Below, one piece after another: positions 1 through 5,290 of a DNA stretch of 6,310 nucleotides. The notes beneath the pieces are model-generated. The model did no database searches. It was not told where the DNA came from and worked only from the letters and a program-made list of their open reading frames with translations. The position numbers and the translations under genes were made by a program. This stretch comes from CAZPEV01 sp964585635 (GTDB lineage Bacteria > Zixibacteria > MSB-5A5 > GN15 > JAAZOE01), in assembly GCA_964585635.1 (NCBI GenBank), contig CAZPEV010000180.1, positions 1 through 6,310 of the forward strand. The letters are read 5' to 3'. Position 1 is the first letter of the stretch, and each line of letters opens with the position of its first letter.

Positions 1-69
1 AAAAAAATACGAGATCGATGGATAGCGTTGACTTTTCTTGAGCCTTGTGTTTTAGCCATGAGCCCAAAA

Positions 70-97
70 GAAAGAGGTCCCGCCGGGGACCTCTTTT
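70..97 (-). terminator. Intrinsic terminator of the C39-like peptidase/dockerin gene
   Basis: A perfect 11-bp inverted repeat (AAAGAGGTCCC at 71-81, GGGACCTCTTT at 86-96) encloses a 4-nt loop. Read on the minus strand, the stem is followed by a T-rich run (TTTCTTTT), and the hairpin starts about 25 nt after the stop codon at 122-124. This is the classic Rho-independent layout. On the plus strand the stem is followed by only four Ts, so the minus-strand gene is the better assignment, although it could also stop transcription arriving from the left. Confidence 0.87.
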
Positions 98-121
98 GCG
101 TTCATGCTTTCCTTGACCGAA

Positions 122-2260
122 TCAGTAACAACACGGTTTGGGGCCGCCCTTGAAGATGTAGTTGATGATGTTGATGGCGTCGCCGACGTTGACGGCGTGA
201 TCGCAATTGGCGTCTCCGGCATCGAATGGGTTCGGCGGCGGGCCGCTCTTGAAGATGTAGTTCACGATATAGACGGCATCGCCGATGTTGATTGTCCCAT
301 CACCGTTGGCGTCGCCGCGGGCAACGAATTCAAGGTTGACCATATCCGAACCAACGTGGCCGGTACTGTCGATAATTACAGCCTCTACCAGATAGGCGGA
401 ATTCGCCACATACAGCGAGCAGCTGGAATCTGTCAGCGTATACAGGTACTCCTGTCCTCCCTGATGCCTTGCGCGGCCCAGGGTATCGGGTTTGGGCGAG
501 TCATCGTCTTTCTTTGGAGAAATGACGAGCATATGCGTGATCGGATCGCCATCGAATCCATGCTCGGTATCAGGTCCAATGACGATTCTACCCGTCCAGG
601 GATCCATGAAATCGAGGTAAAAGGTTGGCCAAAAACAAATCGAATTGGCGGTGACGGCGTGATGCCAGTCGGTAACAATGACGTCTTCGTTGTTCACCAG
701 CAGTTCCTTAATTAGCCGATGAAGTGGGATTACGGCGCCCCCCAGAAGCTCCACCTTGAACTTGCACTTTCCCAATTTGCTGTCGATGTATTCCTGGGCT
801 CCTTGGCGGGCGTTGCCATGAAGTGTTCCGTCGTTGGGGTCTGTATTCATGCGGCGCGCCAATTCCTCAACCAGTTCTTGTTCGCTCATTTGGCCGAAGT
901 CATCAAGTCCCGGGAAACCGTGTTTGGCCCACCATTTCAGGCAGGCGCCAATGGCTGTGGGATAGCAGCCGCGGTTTTTCCCGTCTATGCCCGGGTGAGG
1001 GTAGGCCTCATGCTGATCCAGGGTATCGATACCTTTATCAAATCCTTTCTCGCAGCCCGGTCGCGGTCCTCCGGCGGGAAACTTGGTAATGACCATTTCT
1101 TGTACCTTATTGGCATTGGTGCTGAACACAATATCGGTGGGCAAGACAACCTTAGAGCTGAATATCGACGGAGTCGTGATTGTCGGCACGGGCGGATTAG
1201 GGTCGTAATAGGTAATGATGGTGTCCGATATCGATCGTCCCAAGGAATCGGTCATGGTCGCCCGGACCATATAGTACCCTTCTTGAATGCCGGTCGGCAC
1301 CCAATATCCGCTCCAGCCATCGCCGGGGGGAGGTGAGGGGCCAAACCAATCCAGGCCGGCCTCGGTGCCGTCATCATCAGTATAAAAGGTCTCCCAGAAA
1401 AAGAGAAGGTTGTCAAAATACTCAAAGGTGGTATAGGCGACCTTCGACTGCTGCATGTAATCTATGACCTGCACACAAAGAGTGTCCTTGAAATACGGGT
1501 GGTCGTTCCAATAAGCCGTATCGGAAGGACGGGTTATGATCGTGTTCGGCGGCGGATAGGCCGGGCAGCCGTTCTGGTCGGCGGTCAGGCCGCCGGTGTG
1601 CATAACCAGGTCCCCCGGGAAGCCATAGACCTGAACCAGATCTGCCCAAAGGTCATCGGTATAATTGTAGAAGCTGAGGCAGGTGGTCGGCGTGTTGTCG
1701 ATCACGGGATTGAGGCAGGCGGCGTCTCCGACAAAGACAAGGGCGACATAATACGGTGAATATATGCACACCGTATCAGACAATGGAAATGACAACTCAA
1801 ACAAGCCGGAATGAGGAAAGATGACCGTATCAATGCCGGAGGTGAAGAATGGCGCTCCCGGCATAACGCAGCCGGAGTCCGATGAGATGACCCGGAGTAA
1901 CTGCACATAAACGATCGCGGAGCATGCCGCGGTGGCGTACAGATCGAAGGAGGCGTCAGTCACGCCAAAGGGATATCCGCAGGCGGCGGCGTCCTGGTAA
2001 GCAGCGTATCTTTCAGTATCGAAAAATGTCCAGCCGGTGATATAGTAGGCCGGCGGCCCGGTGAGGTTCACTTCACAGAAGCCGGCCGATTTGACGGCCG
2101 AGGCGTTTCCGCCGCCGATTTCCAGAATCTGAGGCTGTGGCTGAAGCAGCGGTTGCGGTTCGGGAGATCGCTGGGGAGATAGCGCGCTCCCTTCAAGCAC
2201 GGCTACAAGGCCAACCACAAGTAGAGCCACGGCCATGCCCAAAAGCGGCTTTCTTATCAT
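122..2260 (-). CDS. Secreted multidomain protein with C39-like cysteine peptidase domain and C-terminal dockerin repeats
   Basis: A 712-residue protein, ATG at 2260 and TGA at 122. Seen in the sequence: a signal peptide (Arg3-Lys4, hydrophobic core about 6-21), a Pro/Gln-rich linker (about 28-45), a Cys-rich beta-type domain of unknown family (about 55-235), an Ig-like domain (about 238-355), the start of a second Ig-like domain (about 358-398), then a peptidase-like insert (about 403-582). The insert contains GCYPTA with Cys432, HHAV with His533/534, and MDPWTG with Asp553, the Cys-His-Asp order of C39-like papain-fold peptidases. Residues about 605-646 look like the closing strands of the interrupted Ig-like domain. 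Residues 648-712 are two dockerin repeats. Product and substrate are unknown; secreted proteolysis or cell-surface binding is inferred. The start is supported by AGGGGG at 2265-2270 (short 4-nt spacer), the signal peptide and an upstream promoter. His576 is a less likely alternative catalytic His. The domain could be catalytically dead, since no Gln lies at the usual distance before Cys432. Confidence 0.9.
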   Translation of the reverse strand: MIRKPLLGMAVALLVVGLVAVLEGSALSPQRSPEPQPLLQPQPQILEIGGGNASAVKSAGFCEVNLTGPPAYYITGWTFFDTERYAAYQDAAACGYPFGVTDASFDLYATAACSAIVYVQLLRVISSDSGCVMPGAPFFTSGIDTVIFPHSGLFELSFPLSDTVCIYSPYYVALVFVGDAACLNPVIDNTPTTCLSFYNYTDDLWADLVQVYGFPGDLVMHTGGLTADQNGCPAYPPPNTIITRPSDTAYWNDHPYFKDTLCVQVIDYMQQSKVAYTTFEYFDNLLFFWETFYTDDDGTEAGLDWFGPSPPPGDGWSGYWVPTGIQEGYYMVRATMTDSLGRSISDTIITYYDPNPPVPTITTPSIFSSKVVLPTDIVFSTNANKVQEMVITKFPAGGPRPGCEKGFDKGIDTLDQHEAYPHPGIDGKNRGCYPTAIGACLKWWAKHGFPGLDDFGQMSEQELVEELARRMNTDPNDGTLHGNARQGAQEYIDSKLGKCKFKVELLGGAVIPLHRLIKELLVNNEDVIVTDWHHAVTANSICFWPTFYLDFMDPWTGRIVIGPDTEHGFDGDPITHMLVISPKKDDDSPKPDTLGRARHQGGQEYLYTLTDSSCSLYVANSAYLVEAVIIDSTGHVGSDMVNLEFVARGDANGDGTINIGDAVYIVNYIFKSGPPPNPFDAGDANCDHAVNVGDAINIINYIFKGGPKPCCY
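125..319 (-). other. Dockerin type I repeat pair, gene 1 tail
   Basis: Residues 648-712 hold two F-hand repeats. Each has a calcium-loop pattern D-x-N-x-D-x6-D (GDANGDGTINIGD and GDANCDHAVNVGD) followed by a hydrophobic helix (VYIVNYIFK, INIINYIFK) and a Gly-Pro turn. The second loop has Cys686 where classical dockerins have Gly, and the protein ends Pro-Cys-Cys-Tyr. In known systems dockerins bind cohesin domains. Here the partner is unknown and the module may instead act in surface attachment. Confidence 0.9.
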
Positions 2261-2276
2261 ATTACCCCCTGCACGA

Positions 2277-2290
2277 GGTTAATGGTTAAT
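2277..2290 (-). repeat. Tandem heptamer in the leader of gene 1
   Basis: Two head-to-tail copies of a 7-mer (GGTTAAT on the plus strand, ATTAACC on the minus strand) lie just upstream of the Shine-Dalgarno site, within the roughly 120-nt leader. Two adjacent copies could be a small protein-binding site or chance in an AT-rich leader. Function unknown. Confidence 0.4.
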
Positions 2291-2389
2291 AAGACGAGTA
2301 TTATGGCTTAATCCGCGGTGACACAGGCCGGCTAGATGATAAATGCGAGGAGAATGACTTCAGCCGCTTGTTTGCCCAAGTTGCAATGT

Positions 2390-2418
2390 AATCTAAGTCT
2401 GCTTGGCCAAATTGTCAA
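2390..2418 (-). promoter_or_regulatory. Sigma70-like promoter of gene 1
   Basis: On the minus strand TTGACA (2413-2418, perfect -35 consensus) is followed after exactly 17 nt by TAGATT (2390-2395, four of six matches to TATAAT). It faces the gene starting at 2260, and transcription would begin near 2383, giving a 5' leader of about 120 nt. No classical riboswitch was recognised in that leader. Confidence 0.65.
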
Positions 2419-2445
2419 GCGGAGAAATCACACCGGTTGTGTGCG

Positions 2446-2517
2446 TCGGACGTCCTGAGTATGTCTTATCAAGGGCCTTTCTGCCGCTTTGCGGCGGGTG
2501 GCACGTCGTTCGTCCGG
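2446..2517. repeat. Intergenic hairpin repeat, copy A
   Basis: This 72-nt element begins TCGGACGTCC and ends GTTCGTCCGG, so its outer arms (CGGACG at 2447-2452, CGTCCG at 2511-2516) are inverted. It contains an inner hairpin GCCGC-TTT-GCGGC (2483-2495). Its right part (2490-2517) closely matches 2898-2926, differing at a handful of bases, and its left ten bases are identical to 2865-2874. This suggests a degenerate REP/MITE-like family rather than chance. Confidence 0.5.
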
Positions 2518-2606
2518 GTCTAATAATCACCCTTTTGGCCTCCGTATACCTTTGTGCGCCAAGGATCAATCACCCTGCCGCGCCCAACGCTTCAGACTAT
2601 TCCGCT

Positions 2607-2622
2607 ACAACATCAATGTTGT
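2607..2622. repeat. Small perfect palindrome
   Basis: ACAACAT-CA-ATGTTGT is a perfect 7-bp inverted repeat with a 2-bp centre, shaped like an operator for a dimeric regulator. It lies about 190 bp upstream of the predicted gene 1 promoter, which is far for a bacterial repressor. No role can be assigned. Confidence 0.35.
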
Positions 2623-2708
2623 TTGTTCCTAGGCCCCCTATTATAGGATGAACAGGCTCAGTCTATATCTCTGCCCGGGCACACAATGTCCGCCGGGGCT
2701 GGATCAGA

Positions 2709-2755
2709 ACCCCTCTTCACCTTTTTCCCAAAGGAGAGGGCAGCTGGGAAAAAAG
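2709..2755. repeat. Pyrimidine/purine inverted repeat
   Basis: A pyrimidine-rich stretch is followed by a purine-rich one. TTTTTCCC (2722-2729) and GGGAAAAA (2746-2753) form an 8-bp perfect inverted repeat around a 16-nt loop containing AAAGGAGAGGG. It resembles common dispersed CCCTCTCCC/GGGAGAGGG intergenic repeats seen in many bacterial genomes. The family assignment is from memory and uncertain. Confidence 0.4.
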
Positions 2756-2815
2756 AAATGAGCAAGCTGTGCGCGGCCAGTCTGCGGCGGATCCAGACCT
2801 GCCCGTATGGAAATC

Positions 2816-2843
2816 GTCCGGCCGATGTGGACATCGGCCGGGC
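2816..2843. repeat. GC-rich perfect hairpin
   Basis: CCGGCCGATG (2818-2827), a TGGA loop, then CATCGGCCGG (2832-2841) make a perfect 10-bp stem, extendable to 12 bp with one G-U pair. No T-run follows on either strand, so it is not a standard terminator. It lies about 20 bp from repeat copy B. Confidence 0.6.
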
Positions 2844-2864
2844 ACAGAATCACCCCGTGCGAGA

Positions 2865-2926
2865 TCGGACGTCCCCACCCACTGCGAAAAGTTTCCGTGC
2901 GACGGGTGGGCCGCAGGTTCGTCCGG
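2865..2926. repeat. Intergenic hairpin repeat, copy B
   Basis: This 62-nt element also runs from TCGGACGTCC to GTTCGTCCGG, in the same orientation as the copy at 2446-2517. Outer arms CGGACG (2866-2871) and CGTCCG (2920-2925) and inner arms CCCACCC (2874-2880) and GGGTGGG (2904-2910) are all inverted, so the whole unit can fold as a long hairpin. The 10-nt difference in length between copies lies in the middle. Confidence 0.5.
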
Positions 2927-3071
2927 ATTTCATACGCAGGCGAGTCGGGCAGCCCCCATCACCATCAATAGGAGGCGCAAATCACGAAGAACAAGAAAAT
3001 GAGCAAACGAACCCAATTCCCGGTAATTCCAATGCCCATATGCCGTTCCATGGAATCTTCGATTCGGGCAT

Positions 3072-3101
3072 AAAAAAAGGCCGGCATTTGACCGGCCTTT
3101 T
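3072..3101 (-). terminator. Intrinsic terminator of the C1A peptidase gene
   Basis: A perfect 10-bp stem (AAAAGGCCGG at 3075-3084, CCGGCCTTTT at 3092-3101) with a 7-nt loop. On the minus strand it is followed by seven consecutive Ts (3078 down to 3072), about 22 nt after the stop codon at 3124. It can also act on the plus strand, where four Ts close the stem. Confidence 0.92.
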
Positions 3102-3123
3102 CAAGACATCAATCTTGGGCAGA

Positions 3124-5088
3124 TCAGGGGCAACTGGGCGCCGGGCCGCTTTTGAACACGTAATTGACCACATAGATGGCGTCGCCGATGTTGACGGCAT
3201 GGTCGCAGTTGGCGTCGCCCGCGTCGATGGGGCTTGGCGGCAGACCACTCTTGAAGACGTAGTTTACCACATGAACGGCGTCGCCGATGTTGACCGTCTC
3301 ATCGCCGTTGGCGTCCCCTCTCACGAACATGGAAAGCCCGACGATGGCCAGATCATCGATTCCCCAACCCCCCAATTGTAGGGCGGCATCGGATTTCAGC
3401 GAGAACTTTATCTGCACCGAGGCGTTCGAGTCGGCGTAAGCCGAGAGATCGACATCGTGACGCCGCCAGCGGCTGTCGATTTGGTCATAGGAAGAATCGC
3501 CGATCCAAACCAGGTGGTTATTTACAAATATGGCGGCGGAGTCGTAGACCGATTTCTCGGACGCCAGCCAGCGGTAATAAGTCAAGCGCACATTCTTCAT
3601 ATCCGAGCAGTTGACCACCGGCGACAGGAGGTAATTCTGGGCGTAGGATTGATAATTGCCGCCGAGGCTGTTCGCCCAGATATTGGTTCCGGAATGAGCG
3701 CTGGGCGGGTCGGTCAAGCCGCTGCCGGGCGGCTGCCCATGGGCCCAGTCGTCAAGCACGCCGCCATGTGTCCAGCCGTTGTCGTCCCCTTCCATATCGT
3801 CGGCAAAGGCGGTATCGAATTTTCCGAGGTACTCGTACAAGCTGCCGTTGAAGCTCCCCTGGTCGCAGGTGATGGCGAGTTGGAACTCGGCTTTCGTTCC
3901 GGCCGGAACCGACGACCCGATCTCAAAAGTGAAATGGGGCGCCAGCGACTCCGCCGTGGCGCCGCCAACGATATCCGGGAAATTGGCCTGGGGAGTGGTA
4001 ACCGTCAGGCCGGGAGTCAAGGCCGTCAGGGTGGCGCTGACCGCGGTGGCGGTGGCCAGGCCGCGATTGGTCAGATCAATCGAAAGCGTGGCCGTCTCGC
4101 CCGGCTCGAGGATACCATTGCCGTTGCCGGAAGCCTCGCTCGCTTGATGGTTCTCATATGCCAGCGTCACCGGGTCGGCCGGATAGATCGGGAGAACGGT
4201 GCTGCTGCCGATTCCACAATCGCCCCACTTAATATAGAAATAGCCGCCCAGATTGGCCCACCCCGCACCCCAGCTGTTCTTGCAGATCCAGGCCCCCCCG
4301 CCACCGCCGCAGGCGTTGTCATCCCAGCCGACGATAACCACGGCGTGGCCGCCCCGGTAGCTCCCCGTGACGTGCTGGTAACATCCCTCGGTATAGTTGC
4401 TGAAATCCTGATAAACCGAAAACGAGGTGTACACCGGGCCGGTCAGGAGGGCCTGCTTGATGGCGCTGACATCGTTTTCGACATAGACCCATTCTTTAAG
4501 GCGGGTGACGACCGGGCACGATCCCTGGGTGCACGGAATGCCATCCAGGCCCTGGTACGGCAGGCACGATTCCAGCACGGCGCCGTACCGCTGAAACAAC
4601 TCGTAGACCGGTTCGGCCCAGCCGCCGGTGCAGCCGGACTCATAAATATTACAGGACATAGCCTGCTGTTCCGACAGGTCGTACTCGATGCCGTCATGAA
4701 TCTTGATGGCGGCCTCAAAGGCGCCGACGGCGGCAAAGTCCCAACAGCTGCCGCAGCCCCCCTGATTCTTAACCGATGTGACGCCGCTGGAGTCGCGCCA
4801 GTCAAAGACCGGCGGAAACGCCATTTTCTGATTGGCGCTTATCCGTGGCAGTCTCTCCAATCGCTGTTGATAATCTTTGGGCGGCTTGTGTCCCAGAAGC
4901 TGCATGAATTCCGCCTCCGACAAATCCGACACGGAGGTTCGTCCGGCCTTCCAATGATATCCCTTCTGGTCGATCAGTTTCTGGAGCGATGCGATATCCT
5001 GGTCGGTGGTCGCCTGAGTGTCGGCGGCCAAGCCGGTGGCGGCAAGAGCAAGTATGACGGCGGTAACGACGAGCAGCAGTCTTTTCAT
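3124..5088 (-). CDS. Secreted papain-family (C1A) cysteine peptidase with accessory beta domains and C-terminal dockerin repeats
   Basis: A 654-residue preproenzyme predicted to cleave peptide bonds outside the cell. A signal peptide (MKRLL then a hydrophobic core, likely cut near Ala21-Ala22) is followed by a short propeptide (about 23-90). The phrases HWKAG and LGHKPP in it recall cathepsin B propeptides rather than the long ERFNIN type. The C1A domain spans about 91-303: oxyanion Gln109 in KNQG, nucleophile Cys115 in GCGSCW, LSEQ, GCTGGW, His248 in GGHAVVIVGWDD and Asn271 in CKNSWGAGW. All four active-site residues are present, so activity is expected. Next come a CARDB/NEW3-like adhesion or linker domain (about 305-410, with NGNGILEPGE), a MAM/jelly-roll-like domain (about 425-586, starting DDMEGDDNGW and closing GGWGIDDL) and dockerin repeats (590-654). 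The ATG is supported by AGGAAAGG 7 nt upstream. The gene has its own promoter and terminator. Substrate unknown. Confidence 0.95.
   Translation of the reverse strand: MKRLLLVVTAVILALAATGLAADTQATTDQDIASLQKLIDQKGYHWKAGRTSVSDLSEAEFMQLLGHKPPKDYQQRLERLPRISANQKMAFPPVFDWRDSSGVTSVKNQGGCGSCWDFAAVGAFEAAIKIHDGIEYDLSEQQAMSCNIYESGCTGGWAEPVYELFQRYGAVLESCLPYQGLDGIPCTQGSCPVVTRLKEWVYVENDVSAIKQALLTGPVYTSFSVYQDFSNYTEGCYQHVTGSYRGGHAVVIVGWDDNACGGGGGAWICKNSWGAGWANLGGYFYIKWGDCGIGSSTVLPIYPADPVTLAYENHQASEASGNGNGILEPGETATLSIDLTNRGLATATAVSATLTALTPGLTVTTPQANFPDIVGGATAESLAPHFTFEIGSSVPAGTKAEFQLAITCDQGSFNGSLYEYLGKFDTAFADDMEGDDNGWTHGGVLDDWAHGQPPGSGLTDPPSAHSGTNIWANSLGGNYQSYAQNYLLSPVVNCSDMKNVRLTYYRWLASEKSVYDSAAIFVNNHLVWIGDSSYDQIDSRWRRHDVDLSAYADSNASVQIKFSLKSDAALQLGGWGIDDLAIVGLSMFVRGDANGDETVNIGDAVHVVNYVFKSGLPPSPIDAGDANCDHAVNIGDAIYVVNYVFKSGPAPSCP
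3127..3321 (-). other. Dockerin type I repeat pair, gene 2 tail
   Basis: Residues 590-654 carry two loops, GDANGDETVNIGD and GDANCDHAVNIGD, each followed by a hydrophobic helix ending NYVFKSG. As in the neighbours, the second loop has Cys (residue 628) and another Cys (653) stands next to the C-terminus. Branched residues differ (Val for Ile at several helix positions), so this copy is more diverged from the gene 1 and gene 3 copies than those two are from each other. Confidence 0.9.
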
Positions 5089-5095
5089 ACTGATG

Positions 5096-5103
5096 CCTTT
5101 CCT
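5096..5103 (-). promoter_or_regulatory. Shine-Dalgarno site of the C1A peptidase gene
   Basis: AGGAAAGG on the minus strand, with a 7-nt spacer to the ATG at 5088. It fixes the chosen start, which is also the start that gives a complete signal peptide. Confidence 0.75.
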
Positions 5104-5174
5104 GGCCCTCTAGGAGGACGAATAATAGTGGTTCGGCGCGTGAAAAGTATGGCGAGGCGGTACATGCACGATAC

Positions 5175-5202
5175 AAAATACGCCAAAATTGAAATTAGTC
5201 AA
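5175..5202 (-). promoter_or_regulatory. Sigma70-like promoter of the C1A peptidase gene
   Basis: On the minus strand TTGACT (5197-5202, five of six) is followed after 16 nt by TATTTT (5175-5180, four of six) in an AT-rich patch. It lies about 85 nt upstream of the start codon. Its presence in the 199-bp spacer suggests the peptidase gene is transcribed on its own, though read-through from the upstream gene remains possible. Confidence 0.55.
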
Positions 5203-5265
5203 CCGATATTAATCTCGGCCGGGGCATCGATCTTTACAATCCCATTCCCTCCGCTTGTGGTGGAC

Positions 5266-5290
5266 TAATGGGCAGCCTCGGCCGCCATTA
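5266..5290 (-). other. Inverted repeat overlapping the stop codon of gene 3
   Basis: TAATGG (5266-5271) and CCATTA (5285-5290) are perfect inverted arms, with extra GGC/GCC pairing possible inside. The right arm contains the TAA stop of gene 3. No T-run follows on the minus strand, so if this ends transcription it does so weakly. No better terminator is visible in the spacer to gene 2. Confidence 0.35.

Larger units (their letters stand above)
2419..3071. other. Long intergenic spacer without a convincing gene
   Basis: About 650 bp between the gene 1 promoter and the gene 2 terminator. Open frames on the plus strand (2403-2651, 2686 onwards) have no recognisable domain, no well-placed Shine-Dalgarno site, and Pro/Arg-rich low-information translations. 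The second runs on into the antisense of a dockerin tail. The spacer instead holds two diverged hairpin-type repeats, a 12-bp GC-rich hairpin, a purine/pyrimidine inverted repeat and a small palindrome (separate entries). It looks like a landing zone for small intergenic repeats; a small RNA cannot be excluded. Confidence 0.6.

Noticed and set aside
29..60. TTGACT at 29-34 as a plus-strand promoter
   Set aside because: No acceptable -10 hexamer at 16-18 nt, and the downstream sequence is a terminator followed by the end of a minus-strand gene.
104..715. Plus-strand frame with repeated LEDVV.D.DGVADVD phrases, also near 3200 and 5300
   Set aside because: The repeated phrases are simply the antisense translation of the dockerin repeats, so the apparent family of repeat proteins is a shadow.
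2636..2646. CCTATTATAGG containing a perfect minus-strand TATAAT
   Set aside because: No -35 element at 16-18 nt upstream, and a much better promoter for gene 1 is present at 2390-2418.
2898..2926. GGTTCGTCCGG resembling a tRNA T-arm
   Set aside because: No acceptor stem, anticodon arm or D-arm can be placed around it. It is part of the two-copy intergenic repeat.
2419..3071. CRISPR array
   Set aside because: Only two diverged repeat copies about 420 bp apart, without regular spacing or spacers.
2686..3381. Plus-strand open frame of 231 codons in the spacer
   Set aside because: The first part is low-information and Pro/Arg-rich with no recognisable domain. The last third is antisense to the gene 2 dockerin tail, and it reads through a strong terminator hairpin.
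3457..5268. Long plus-strand open frame (603 codons) opposite the C1A peptidase gene
   Set aside because: It is fully antisense to a gene with intact catalytic motifs, signal peptide, Shine-Dalgarno site and terminator. Its translation is Gly/Arg/Val-rich with no domain, as expected from the GC-rich antisense frame.
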